15,932 bases of DNA from CAG-533 sp964589375 (GCA_964589375.1 CAZPSA010000026.1:1-15932), one strand, 5' to 3'; shown: positions 7,578 to 15,093, numbered from the stretch's first letter. Notes: generated by a model from the sequence alone, not told the origin. Numbers and translations are program-made.

Positions 7578-8486
7578 ATGGAGCTTGGAAAATTGGAAAA
7601 AGTTGAATTAAGAGATATTTGGAAACACGAAGCATTAGATTTTACAAAGTGGTTAGCGAGAGAAGAAAATATTGCTATATTGAGTAAAGAACTTGGTATT
7701 GATATAGAGGTTTTAGAAACTGAAATGAATGTTGGTAGATATAATGTTGATATATTTGCTAAGGATAGTCAAAGCGATAGAAAAATAATAATAGAAAATC
7801 AATTAGAAAATACCAACCATGACCATTTAGGAAAAGTATTAGTTTACTCTGCTGGGTTAGATGCAAATATTGCAATATGGATAGTTAAAGATGTTAACGA
7901 AGAACATAAGCAAGCGATTGAGTGGTTAAATGAAAATACATTTGATAATATAAATATATTTTTAGTTAAAGTAGAATTATGGAAAATTGGTAATTCATTA
8001 GTAGCACCAAAATTCCAAATAATATGTGAACCAAATAATTGGGCTAAGATATTAAGAGAAAAATCTTATGATGATATAAGTGGTGTTAAATTAGAAAATT
8101 TAAATTTTTGGAGAGGCTTTGTAGATTATAGTAAAAGCATAGATAAAACTTTTATTACTCAAAAACCCTCTACTCATAATTGGTATGTTATAAGAGTTGG
8201 GTCAAGTGATTACAAAATTAGTTTATTATATAATGCTAATTTAGATATGGTTAAGTGTCAGTTCATAGTATTGAATAAAGATATATATAAAGAATTAGTA
8301 GAAGTAAAAGATAAGATAGATTTAGAAATTCCAAATTTAGAGTGGGATTATTTAGAAGATAGAAAAATTGATAAGATTAGTTTAAGTTATAACAATGTAA
8401 GTAGTGATTTAGATAATTCATATAGTTGGTTATTAGAAAATGCTATTAAATTTAAAGAGGTATTTTTAAAATATTTGAATAAGTAG
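7578..8486 (+). CDS. DUF4268 protein with PD-(D/E)xK nuclease-like fold
   Basis: A protein of 302 aa. N-terminal part: a helical segment (LRDIWKHEALDFTKWLAREENIAIL), then MNVGRYNVDIFAKD with Asp58, IIIENQLE with Glu73 and Gln75, HDHLGKVLVYSAGLDANIAIWIV and HKQAIEWLNE. The D...ExQ layout and the following HLGK helix are those of PD-(D/E)xK-like proteins that carry a C-terminal DUF4268, often found near restriction or mobile genes. The C-terminal half (about 165-302) is the DUF4268 region (NFWRGFVDYSK, WYVIRVG, LEWDYLEDRKIDKISL). A DNA-related role is likely by family; activity and target are unknown. The ribosome site is weak (GGTGAT, about 7566-7571). It follows the XRE gene divergently, a place where defence or immunity cargo is often found. 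Confidence 0.75.
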   Translation: MELGKLEKVELRDIWKHEALDFTKWLAREENIAILSKELGIDIEVLETEMNVGRYNVDIFAKDSQSDRKIIIENQLENTNHDHLGKVLVYSAGLDANIAIWIVKDVNEEHKQAIEWLNENTFDNINIFLVKVELWKIGNSLVAPKFQIICEPNNWAKILREKSYDDISGVKLENLNFWRGFVDYSKSIDKTFITQKPSTHNWYVIRVGSSDYKISLLYNANLDMVKCQFIVLNKDIYKELVEVKDKIDLEIPNLEWDYLEDRKIDKISLSYNNVSSDLDNSYSWLLENAIKFKEVFLKYLNK

Positions 8487-8622
8487 TTTTAATAGCGATT
8501 ATAGGTAGTTTAAGTAAAAAGAATATAAATATATTGAGTTAACTGAAAAACAGTAAATATGCCGAGATAATCGGCGAAATAAAAAGGAATTAAATTTAAA
8601 ATTAAAGAAAGAGGTATTAAAG
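8484..8622. other. Intergenic spacer with decayed terminator-like repeat and two small hairpins
   Basis: TAGTTTTAA (8484-8492) followed by AGGTAGTTTAAGTA (8503-8516) repeats the start of the spacer after the next gene (9211-9240), but the matching AACTACCT arm is missing here. Two small hairpins follow: ACTG-aaaaa-CAGT (8542-8554) and the GC-rich GCCGA-gataa-TCGGC (8561-8575), neither with a T run. GAGGT (8611-8615) is the ribosome site of the next gene. Confidence 0.45.
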
Positions 8623-9210
8623 ATGAGTGATTTTATGGCAGTTGTATTAGGTTTGGGTACAACAATATTTATTTTTTATATTATAATAAAGAGCATTGCA
8701 AAGAAAGTTAATAAAGGAAAAGAAAAAAAGGAAAAAATAAAAGAAGTTAAACCTATTAAGGAAAAGAAAGCAAAGATATTAAAATTAAAAGATATTACGC
8801 ATATTGAGGGAATAAGTAGTTTGCGAGAGGAAGAAGATTGTGCTTTAAGTGTAAATGATGAAGAACTAACTATTATTTCTAGCATCGGAAATTTTAATAT
8901 AGCATTAGATAGAATTGTAAATGCTGGTATTCTTAATAAAAAAGAAGTAGAACAAAAAAATAAGAGTGTTGTTGGTAGAGCATTAGTTGGTAGTATGGTA
9001 GGTTTTGGTTTGTTAGGTGCTTTATCGGGGGTAGGTCAAAAAGTAAAAACAAAATATAATTATTTTTTAGTTATTAACTATAAAGATAAGAATAGTGAGG
9101 AAATTAAATCGTTAGTATTTGGTTTAGGTAAATATGATGGTATGGGTCAATTATTTCTTATGCAATTAACAAAAAGATTAAGCAATGAGAAAGTAAATAT
9201 TGATTTATAG
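8623..9210 (+). CDS. Small membrane protein, possible PH-like cytoplasmic domain
   Basis: A protein of 195 aa. One transmembrane helix at about residues 4-24 (FMAVVLGLGTTIFIFYIIIK) is followed by a very basic Lys/Glu stretch (26-52), then a beta-rich region: LKDITHIEGISSLREEEDCALSVNDEELTIIS, a Gly-rich hydrophobic segment (about 117-140, GRALVGSMVGFGLLGALSGVG) and a beta-strand end (YFLVINYKDKNSEEIKSLVFG). The layout of a cytoplasmic beta domain with an inserted Gly-rich hairpin resembles bacterial PH-like proteins, but this is shape only. Ribosome site GAGGT at 8611-8615, spacing 7. A strong terminator follows. Function is unknown; a membrane sensor or effector linked to the neighbouring cargo is possible. 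Confidence 0.7.
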   Translation: MSDFMAVVLGLGTTIFIFYIIIKSIAKKVNKGKEKKEKIKEVKPIKEKKAKILKLKDITHIEGISSLREEEDCALSVNDEELTIISSIGNFNIALDRIVNAGILNKKEVEQKNKSVVGRALVGSMVGFGLLGALSGVGQKVKTKYNYFLVINYKDKNSEEIKSLVFGLGKYDGMGQLFLMQLTKRLSNEKVNIDL

Positions 9211-9227
9211 TAGTTTTAAAGTAGTTT

Positions 9228-9265
9228 AGGTAGTTTAGTATAAATTATATTGAACTACCTTTTTT
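9228..9265 (+). terminator. Strong Rho-independent terminator
   Basis: AGGTAGTT (9228-9235) pairs with AACTACCT (9253-9260), the stem extending inward to about 15 pairs including two G-U, followed by TTTTT. It closes the membrane-protein transcript. Confidence 0.85.
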
Positions 9266-9336
9266 AGTAAAATTTGCGAGGAATAAATAAGCAATATGTA
9301 AAGATTTAATATATAATTAAGTTAGGTGGTAGTATT

Positions 9337-9834
9337 ATGGCGAATTTAAATATTGTTAGTGGCAATATATTAGAGTATTTAGATAGCAAAGATTTAATTG
9401 TTAATAGTGCTAATAGATATATGAGTTATGGTAGTGGTGTTTGTGGTGCTATATATAAAATGGCAGATAGAAAGTTGTTAGAAGATTATTGTAAAAATAA
9501 TTATAAAGAATATATGCAAGTTAATGAGGTAAGAATTACACCAGGTTTTAATTTAGGTATTGATATATTACATATATATTGTCCTAAGTATTATGAAAGC
9601 GAAGATCCGACCGAAGAATTGTTAATTAGTTATAATAATATATTTGTTGAGGCAAAGAATAAAGGTTATAAAAATATAATATCAGTTAGTTTAGGTACAG
9701 GGATACATGGTTATAAGCATAATGATATTGCTATTAGTGTTGTAAGTAAATTAAATGAGTTAGTAAAAGAATACGATATTGATTTTACTTTAGTATTACC
9801 AAGCGAGGAAATAAAGGAAATATATAGCATTTAA
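9337..9834 (+). CDS. Macro-domain protein (ADP-ribose/ADP-ribosyl binding)
   Basis: A protein of 165 aa, the size of a single macro domain. Motifs in order: IVSGNILEYLDSKDLIVNSAN (VNSAN at 22-26, adenosine/ribose contact), the glycine loop YGSGVCGAIYKMAD (about 31-44), ITPGF, ILHIYCPKYY, and SLGTGIHGYK (118-127), the diphosphate-binding loop. Macro domains bind ADP-ribose and many remove it from proteins or nucleic acids; in mobile elements they occur as antitoxin or defence-related enzymes. Loop 1 residues VNSAN and the G-x-GV-x-GAI loop are intact, so binding is likely. Activity and substrate are not readable. Ribosome site AGGTGG at 9324-9329, spacing 7. No ADP-ribosyltransferase partner is seen in the element, so a host or phage target is inference. 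Confidence 0.85.
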   Translation: MANLNIVSGNILEYLDSKDLIVNSANRYMSYGSGVCGAIYKMADRKLLEDYCKNNYKEYMQVNEVRITPGFNLGIDILHIYCPKYYESEDPTEELLISYNNIFVEAKNKGYKNIISVSLGTGIHGYKHNDIAISVVSKLNELVKEYDIDFTLVLPSEEIKEIYSI

Positions 9835-9850
9835 AAAAGTAAAGGTTTAT

Positions 9851-9886
9851 AAAGACTTAAATTATAATAGAATTTAGGTCTTTTTT
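9851..9886 (+). terminator. Rho-independent terminator after macro-domain gene
   Basis: AAAGACTTAAATT (9851-9863) pairs with AATTTAGGTCTTT (9871-9883): 13 pairs with one G-U, loop of seven, then T's. Confidence 0.8.
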
Positions 9887-9890
9887 GTAT

Positions 9891-10016
9891 TTATAAAAGT
9901 CCACTACTTACTTTTCAAATATTTAGAAAGTTTTTTCGCTTTTTCAAAGAAAACGGCTCGTATCTTTTGTAAAAGTCATATATTATATATTTTATGGTAA
10001 GGAGGTGTCATAAAAT
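9891..10016. promoter_or_regulatory. Upstream control region of the resolvase operon (possible recombination site)
   Basis: This 126-base region carries TAAAAGTC twice (9894-9901, 9970-9977), an imperfect inverted repeat CTTTTCAAATATTTAGAAAG (9911-9930) and the comparatively GC-rich AAAACGGCTCG. Resolvase genes usually have their res site just upstream, so this is the place to look for one. The perfect ribosome site AAGGAGGTG is at 9999-10007. No clear -35/-10 pair was found. Confidence 0.35.
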
Positions 10017-10250
10017 ATGAGAGATGAAGTTTTAAGAAAAATAGTATCTATGGTTTGTGATGGCTATGTTGATACCATTATTACAGCAATAGAAGAAGAT
10101 AATATAAAAGACTTTCCTATTACTATTGCTTGTGCTAATTTTATTGCAGAGTTAAAAGCAAAAAACATTATAGTAGAATTAGTAGGAACATTTGAAGATA
10201 CTATAATTGATAGAATATTTAGAGAAGTTAGTAATTATTTAGCAAGGTAG
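10017..10250 (+). CDS. Small 77-aa protein of unknown function, coupled to resolvase
   Basis: I do not recognise it. It is a compact, mostly helical protein with an acidic middle (AIEEDNIKDF) and hydrophobic helices (ITIACANFIAELKAKNIIVELV); no transmembrane segment, zinc motif or HTH is evident. It has the best ribosome site in the window (AAGGAGGTG, spacing 9) and its stop lies 6 bases before the resolvase ATG, whose ribosome site AAGGTAGG overlaps this gene's end. The pair is therefore an operon. A regulator or accessory factor of the resolvase is plausible but unproven. Confidence 0.7.
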   Translation: MRDEVLRKIVSMVCDGYVDTIITAIEEDNIKDFPITIACANFIAELKAKNIIVELVGTFEDTIIDRIFREVSNYLAR

Positions 10251-10256
10251 GTTTAT

Positions 10257-10847
10257 ATGAATAGTAAAATATTTGGTTATGGTAGAGTTTCGAGCAAAGA
10301 CCAAAACGAAGAAAGACAATTAGTGGCATTTAAAGAATATGGCATAGATGAAAGAGATATTTATATTGATAAGAAAAGTGGTAAAGATTTTGACAGAGAG
10401 CAATATAGCACATTAAAACATATATTAAGAGAAAATGATTTATTGGTTATTAAGTCCATAGATAGATTAGGAAGAAATTATGAAATGATAGTTAATGAGT
10501 GGAAAGATATAACTAAAAATATTAAAGCAGATATAGTTGTTATTGATATGCCTCTTTTAGATACTAGGCAAAATAAAGATTTACTAGGAACATTTATTAA
10601 CGATTTAATATTACAAATTCTTTCTTATGTTGCCGAGCAAGAAAGAACTTTTATTAAACAAAGACAAAGCGAGGGTATAGAGAATGCTAAGAATAAAGGT
10701 GTTAAATTTGGTAGACCTAAAATAGAAAAACCACAAAATTTTGATATTGTGGTTAATCGTTGGAAAAATAAAGAGATTAAAAGTAAAGAAGCAATGGAAT
10801 TACTAGGACTTAAACCTAATACTTTTTATAATATGGTTAATTCTTAA
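10257..10847 (+). CDS. Small serine recombinase (resolvase/invertase family)
   Basis: A protein of 196 aa, the usual size of Tn3/Hin-type resolvases. The N-terminal catalytic domain has YGRVSSKDQN with nucleophile Ser12 and Arg10, then SIDRLGRN with Asp69, Arg70 and Arg73, and the helix E region LQILSYVAEQERTFIKQRQSEGIENAKNKG. GVKFGRPK leads into a C-terminal HTH (about 165-196, SKEAMELLGLKPNTFYNMV). All catalytic positions are intact. It cuts both strands through a 5'-phosphoserine link and would resolve dimers or invert DNA at a nearby res-like site. It is co-transcribed with the 77-aa gene and its 3' end overlaps the convergent zinc-ribbon gene by 11 bases. Confidence 0.93.
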   Translation: MNSKIFGYGRVSSKDQNEERQLVAFKEYGIDERDIYIDKKSGKDFDREQYSTLKHILRENDLLVIKSIDRLGRNYEMIVNEWKDITKNIKADIVVIDMPLLDTRQNKDLLGTFINDLILQILSYVAEQERTFIKQRQSEGIENAKNKGVKFGRPKIEKPQNFDIVVNRWKNKEIKSKEAMELLGLKPNTFYNMVNS

Positions 10848-11826
10848 TATGTTTTCTCTTTTTATCCTTAGATAAATACCATTCAGTTAACTTTTCTTCA
10901 TTGTTCTTAAATTTACCCTTTGCTATCTTTTTTTCTTTACGATATAGTTCTCTTTCTTCATCTGATGTATAGTTATTATAATAATGAGCATCAATTCTAT
11001 TTTCTAACTTTACGATAGGTTTCTTATCATAATTTTCTTTTTGTTTTTTTTGTACAATTTTTCTACAATAAGGACAATTAAGATAACTTGCGTGAGTATC
11101 AATAAAAAAGTCACTACAATTAAAACAAGTAAATAATTTATAGTCATAATTGGTAGAAAAAATAATATTAAGGAAAGAATATATCAATTCAAGTTCATTT
11201 TTACAAAAAGAAGAATAAGTAATTATCATATCAGCATTTTTTTCTATTTCGTTAAGAAATTGTTGATTAAAATTTTTACTATCAAATTTTAGCATTTTGT
11301 ATTTCAATTTTATATTTTTAGTTTTGTTTTTTTCTTTAATAGAATAATTATCATAAAATAGTTTTGAAAGTTCTAATAGACTATTACTAATATTTTCCTT
11401 TTTATCATCATCTAATTCTGAGTAATAATTTTGTAGTTTTATTATATCTTTGTATCTCATACTTGATTTGTTAAGTTTATCAGCAAATTTTGTTTCAATG
11501 TTTTTTTGTATAGGACTAATTTTTATACCTGAAGTATATAAAAAATAATTCCATACATCTGTATTTATATAGTTTTTTTGAGTTAATGTAAGACTAAATG
11601 AGAAAATAGTATTTATTATTTCTTTAGTCTTTTTTGTTATGTTGGAAAAGATACCATTAGAAAAAGGAACATCCAAAACAAAAATATCTTCTTGAGTATC
11701 ATAATACTCATATTTTATTTCAAAATTAGGAATAATAGTTTTTTCTTTAATTGAATAACCAATTTGAATAAAAGGACAAATAGTTTTATTTTTTATATCA
11801 TAACATTCTTTATATAGTAATTGCAT
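10837..11826 (-). CDS. Zinc-ribbon protein of unknown function
   Basis: A protein of 329 aa. The start is at 11826 because GGGAGG lies 7 bases upstream; the longer frame to 11901 would add a hydrophobic stretch without a ribosome site. Residues about 1-225 are helical and Lys/Asn-rich with no family I recognise. A zinc ribbon follows: Cys234-x2-Cys237, 13 residues, Cys251-x2-Cys254 (FTCFNCSDFFIDTHASYLNCPYC). The C-terminus is strongly basic (YRKEKKIAKGKFKNNEEKLTEWYLS). The Cys pattern followed by a YRK...aKG...W tail recalls DUF6076-type proteins common in Firmicutes mobile elements, from memory only. Nucleic-acid binding is likely. It stands alone on the minus strand between the resolvase operon and the degenerate-recombinase trio, divergent from the latter. 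Confidence 0.7.
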   Translation of the reverse strand: MQLLYKECYDIKNKTICPFIQIGYSIKEKTIIPNFEIKYEYYDTQEDIFVLDVPFSNGIFSNITKKTKEIINTIFSFSLTLTQKNYINTDVWNYFLYTSGIKISPIQKNIETKFADKLNKSSMRYKDIIKLQNYYSELDDDKKENISNSLLELSKLFYDNYSIKEKNKTKNIKLKYKMLKFDSKNFNQQFLNEIEKNADMIITYSSFCKNELELIYSFLNIIFSTNYDYKLFTCFNCSDFFIDTHASYLNCPYCRKIVQKKQKENYDKKPIVKLENRIDAHYYNNYTSDEERELYRKEKKIAKGKFKNNEEKLTEWYLSKDKKRKHIKN

Positions 11827-11985
11827 ATATATACCTCCCAAAAATACCGAAATTAAAATTAAAAAATAAATTCGCAAAGTTAGTTTAATTTTACCATACA
11901 TTGACCTAAAATGGAATTAGTCAAAGAAAAATTGTAATATTTAATGTTAACAGCGATTTACTTTGATAAGAAATGGAGAGTATAA

Positions 11986-12426
11986 ATGAATATAGAAAAA
12001 AATAACAATGTTGTTATCTATTTAACTGGTAACAAAGCAAAAGACAATGCAGTTAAAAAGTTCTGCAAAGATAAAAAACTAAATATTGTTAAAACATTTA
12101 GACCACATATGGACGAAAGCGACCAATATTGGAATACAATGCTTTTTAATATGTATTTTGAAATGTTTGAATTAAAGAAAAAATATGACATTAAAAATAT
12201 AATTACATATGATTTAGAAAATTTGTTTTGGTGTATGAATGACCAAATAGCAATATCATTGATGTTTTTTGATAGTGGTGTTGAAGTATTTACTCTAAAA
12301 GAAGGAAATATATACGATGATGAAATAACGGAAATAAAACTACATATTAAAGAAGAAAATATAAAGAACTTAAAAAAATATTGGGTTAAAGAAAAGGAGA
12401 AAGAAAAAAATGAAAAAAAACAATAA
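11986..12426 (+). CDS. Degenerate serine-recombinase-domain-like protein, copy 1 of 3
   Basis: A protein of 146 aa. It aligns by eye with the two following genes: VVIYLTG start, KKFCKDKKLNIVKTF, then IKNIITYDLENLFWCMN, and VEVFTLKEGNI. This is the beta-helix order of a resolvase catalytic domain, but the positions of the nucleophile Ser (Y-x-R-x-S) and of D-R-L-x-R are lost. It is the most divergent of the three. The C-terminus is a Lys/Glu tail (YWVKEKEKEKNEKKQ). Ribosome site TGGAGAG at about 11974-11980. It overlaps the next gene by 17 bases, so the trio is one translationally coupled operon. An independent small domain unrelated to recombinases remains possible. Confidence 0.65.
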   Translation: MNIEKNNNVVIYLTGNKAKDNAVKKFCKDKKLNIVKTFRPHMDESDQYWNTMLFNMYFEMFELKKKYDIKNIITYDLENLFWCMNDQIAISLMFFDSGVEVFTLKEGNIYDDEITEIKLHIKEENIKNLKKYWVKEKEKEKNEKKQ

Positions 12427-12856
12427 AAAAAACAAAGAAACAGTTGTGATTTATGCTTTATTTAATGAAGAATATGATGATTATGAAAATGATTGGAGTG
12501 AATTATTAAGCAAAGACTGTGATAAAGAAGAAGAAATAAAACAATACTGCGAAGAAAAAGAATATGAGGTTAAAGAAATATTTAGAAATAATAGAAGCGA
12601 TTATTTACCTTATAAATTAGAAACATTTATAGAAGTAATTCGTAAATATCAAACTATACATTGCCCTGATAGTTATATACTTAAAATTAACAAAATTATA
12701 ATCTACGATATATATGACTTATGTAGTAATATTAGCGAATTTAATGTTATTTTTGAAATGGCAAATAGAGACCATATTGAAATAGAAACTATTAAACAAG
12801 GGATGATTTCAAGAAATTCTTTTAATGAATTGGAGGTATTTAATAATGAAAAATAA
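12410..12856 (+). CDS. Degenerate serine-recombinase-domain-like protein, copy 2 of 3
   Basis: A protein of 148 aa. Shared blocks with its neighbours: TVVIYALFNEE, EEIKQYCEEKEYEVKEIF, INKIIIYDIYDLCSNISE and IEIETIKQGMI. The segment DIYDLCSN sits where an active resolvase has DRLGRN, so both catalytic Arg are absent, and no Ser follows the first strand. A 25-residue acidic insertion (EEYDDYENDWSELLSKDCDKEEE) is specific to this copy. Ribosome site AAAAGGAGA at 12392-12400, spacing about 9. Both ends overlap the neighbouring genes (17 and 11 bases). Confidence 0.68.
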   Translation: MKKNNKKNKETVVIYALFNEEYDDYENDWSELLSKDCDKEEEIKQYCEEKEYEVKEIFRNNRSDYLPYKLETFIEVIRKYQTIHCPDSYILKINKIIIYDIYDLCSNISEFNVIFEMANRDHIEIETIKQGMISRNSFNELEVFNNEK

Positions 12857-13322
12857 AACTGAACAAGTTCATAACAAATTTCCTGTTGCTTTATATATTA
12901 AATATGAAGAGGGCGATTTAAATGAAATGAAAAAAAAGGAAGAAATTTTAACAAAATATTGTGAAGAAAGGAATTACAATATAGTAAAAAAATACTTTGA
13001 TGTAACAGGATACACAGGACATTATTTTACAAATAATATGAGAAACTTTTTACGAAATATAGGTTCTCATAATTATTATAGACTAATTGTTTGTGATTTT
13101 GAGGAACTAGCTGAAAATATTAGTCAAATAATGGCAATATATGCTGTATTAGATGATGAAGATATGGATATTGAAACCCTAAACCAAGGCATTATAGGAA
13201 AAGATATGCTGCTAGGTGGTGATTATTTCTTTAATGTTTTAAATAAAGAAGAATTAAGAAGACCTAGAATTGAATATGACAGCAATGGCAATCTAATAGA
13301 TATAACTGAAACACCATTTTAG
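12846..13322 (+). CDS. Degenerate serine-recombinase-domain-like protein, copy 3 of 3
   Basis: A protein of 158 aa. The start is at 12846 because GGAGGT (12832-12837) lies 8 bases upstream; an ATG at 12825 lacks a site. It is the clearest link of the trio to recombinases. VALYIKYEEGD (14-24) matches the integrase's CALYIRLSREDGD, with Lys for the active Arg and no Ser. YFDVTGYTG (50-58) matches the integrase's YVDDGFTG. IVCDFEELAEN (81-91) matches ITKDLSRMGRD, with Glu at both Arg positions. There is no recombinase, zinc or coiled-coil domain after it; a short tail (RRPRIEYDSNGNLIDITETPF) ends the protein. It cannot be catalytic. It may bind the integrase or resolvase as a modulator; this is inference. 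Confidence 0.75.
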   Translation: MKNKTEQVHNKFPVALYIKYEEGDLNEMKKKEEILTKYCEERNYNIVKKYFDVTGYTGHYFTNNMRNFLRNIGSHNYYRLIVCDFEELAENISQIMAIYAVLDDEDMDIETLNQGIIGKDMLLGGDYFFNVLNKEELRRPRIEYDSNGNLIDITETPF

Positions 13323-13376
13323 GTCTATAAGTATTTTAGATTTAAAATAAACATAGATTTAATTAGGTGGTTAACA

Positions 13377-13481
13377 ATGAAAATTGTAAATGTTTTCAAC
13401 GATAATGGCAAAACACTTCAACAAATAATAGAACAATTTCTAGTTGAATACTGCTTAGAGATTGGTTCTTTTAAAAAATAA
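13377..13481 (+). CDS. Conserved-looking 34-aa small protein upstream of the integrase
   Basis: ATG at 13377 with AGGTGG (13365-13370) 6 bases upstream, open for 34 codons to TAA. The product starts MKIVNVFNDNGKTLQQIIEQF and ends LEIGSFKK: an N-terminal strand, a turn and one amphipathic helix. Very small ORFs of this kind often precede Tn4451-type serine recombinase genes in Firmicutes elements (from memory, family not named). The good ribosome site and position support a real gene. The integrase promoter's -35 lies inside its 3' end. A role as regulator or directionality factor is inference. Confidence 0.6.
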   Translation: MKIVNVFNDNGKTLQQIIEQFLVEYCLEIGSFKK

Positions 13482-13490
13482 TACTATAAT
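13462..13490 (+). promoter_or_regulatory. Promoter of the integrase gene
   Basis: TTGGTT (13462-13467), a 17-base spacer and TATAAT (13485-13490). It lies within and just after the 34-aa ORF, giving a leader of about 35 bases with AAAGGAG (13516-13522) before the TTG start. Confidence 0.6.
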
Positions 13491-13529
13491 ATAATTGTTA
13501 ATGTGTTTTATCAAGAAAGGAGTTAGAAT

Positions 13530-15092
13530 TTGAAAAGTAAAACATATAACTGTGCTTTATATATTAGGTTATCTCGTGAAGATGGCGATAATATGGAAAG
13601 CGAAAGTATAAAAAATCAAAGAGATTTATTACATATGTTCTTAGAACAAACTGATGAAAAACTTTGCTACATAGATGAATATGTCGATGATGGTTTTACT
13701 GGTTCTAATTTTGATAGACCTGCTTGGCAAAGACTTTTAACAGATATAGAAAGTGGTAAGGTTAATGCTATTATTACCAAAGATTTATCTCGTATGGGTA
13801 GAGATTATATCTCTATGGGGGAATATATCGAAAGAATATTCCCCGAACGAGGTATAAGATATATTGCTATAAATGATGATATTGATACATTATACGAAAC
13901 ACCAGGGTTAGAGTTTTTGCAATTTAAGTTAATGTTTAATGATTATTATTTAAAAGATACATCTAAAAAGATAAGAAAAATAGTAAGAACAAAAAAAGAA
14001 AAAGGACAATTCTTAGGTTGGAAAGCAGTTTATGGTTATATCAAAGATCCAAACGATAAGCATAAGTTAATTGTTGATGAAAATGTAAGACCAATTATAG
14101 AAAGAATATTTAACTTAGTATTAGAGGGGAAAAGCCCAAGACAAATAGCAAATATTTTTTCTATGGAAAAAATACCAACTCCAAGTGTTTATGCTAATCT
14201 TAATAGAGGTATGAAATCAACAGCATATGAATTGTGGTGTCCTAGAACTATTGAAGAAATGTTAACGAATGAAACATATATTGGTAATTTAACCCAAGGA
14301 AGAAGAAAAAAATTAAATTATAAATCTAAAAAAGAGATTAGAACGCCACGAGAAGAATGGATAATTACTGAAAATACCCACGAGGCAATAATTGATAAAG
14401 AGGTATTTTATACAGTTCAAGATTTATTAAAAAAGAATAAGAATAAAGTTAATCCACAAAATTTAGAATTATTATCTGGTTTTATGGTATGTAAAGAATG
14501 TGGGCATGCAATAGGAATAAATAAAAGTAGCGATGGTAAAAGAAAATATTGTGTATGTACTTATTATTTATCACATAGTAAATTTGGTTTATGTACTCCA
14601 CATTCTAATAATTATAAAAAATTAGAAACATTAGTATTAGAAACAATAAAAAAAATGTGTGAGGAATATGTTGATAGTTCTACATTTAAAGATAAAGTTG
14701 AGGAAGCAAAAAAGAAAAATGATGTAAGAGCAAAATTACAAAAAGAGGTAAATACCTTAGATAGAAAAATTAGTAATAATACAGCATATATAGACAAGAT
14801 TTATGAAGATAAATTAAAAGGTAATATAGATATAGAAATGTTTAATAGACTATCATTAAAGTATAAAGATGAAATAGAACTATGGAAAAATCAAAGGTTA
14901 GAATTAGAAAAACAACTTAATAATATTGGTAGCGAAGAAACTAATAAGGAAAAAGAAGAAATATTAAAAAAGATAAACGAATATTTATCTTTTGAAGAAC
15001 CTAATAGGAATTTATTAGTTAATTTAATTGATAAGATACTTATTAGCGAAGATAAAACTATTGAAATACATTATAAGTTTAAATTGGCTTAA
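13530..15092 (+). CDS. Large serine recombinase/integrase (TnpX/TndX-like)
   Basis: A protein of 520 aa. The start is TTG, fixed by AAAGGAG (13516-13522), spacing 7. Domains: resolvase catalytic domain (about 7-150) with YIRLSRED (Arg13, Ser15), DDGFTGSNFDRPAW and KDLSRMGRD; recombinase DNA-binding domain (about 160-270: GWKAVYGY, RQIANIF, WCPRTIEEMLTNETYIGN); zinc ribbon (Cys321-x2-Cys324, Cys341/Cys343, Cys355); a coiled coil (about 385-450) typical of the motif that controls synapsis direction; and a C-terminal tail. Length and order match TnpX/TndX/CcrB-type large serine recombinases. It integrates the circular element by attP x attB and should recreate the 42-bp palindrome on excision. 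It lies next to the right end, and its terminator overlaps a second attP-like palindrome. Confidence 0.95.
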   Translation: MKSKTYNCALYIRLSREDGDNMESESIKNQRDLLHMFLEQTDEKLCYIDEYVDDGFTGSNFDRPAWQRLLTDIESGKVNAIITKDLSRMGRDYISMGEYIERIFPERGIRYIAINDDIDTLYETPGLEFLQFKLMFNDYYLKDTSKKIRKIVRTKKEKGQFLGWKAVYGYIKDPNDKHKLIVDENVRPIIERIFNLVLEGKSPRQIANIFSMEKIPTPSVYANLNRGMKSTAYELWCPRTIEEMLTNETYIGNLTQGRRKKLNYKSKKEIRTPREEWIITENTHEAIIDKEVFYTVQDLLKKNKNKVNPQNLELLSGFMVCKECGHAIGINKSSDGKRKYCVCTYYLSHSKFGLCTPHSNNYKKLETLVLETIKKMCEEYVDSSTFKDKVEEAKKKNDVRAKLQKEVNTLDRKISNNTAYIDKIYEDKLKGNIDIEMFNRLSLKYKDEIELWKNQRLELEKQLNNIGSEETNKEKEEILKKINEYLSFEEPNRNLLVNLIDKILISEDKTIEIHYKFKLA

Positions 15093-15093
15093 T

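Noticed and set aside
8542..8575. tRNA or structured ncRNA
   Set aside because: Only two 4-5 bp hairpins; no cloverleaf or conserved tRNA bases.
8676..8885. Minus-strand 69-aa frame with hydrophobic Phe-rich product
   Set aside because: Antisense to the Lys/Glu-rich stretch of the membrane-protein gene, which generates Phe/Ser codons on the other strand.
11827..11901. N-terminal hydrophobic extension of the zinc-ribbon protein
   Set aside because: GGGAGG 7 bases before the ATG at 11826 marks the start; the extension has no ribosome site.
14612..14797. Minus-strand 61-aa frame
   Set aside because: Antisense to the integrase coiled-coil; no ribosome site.
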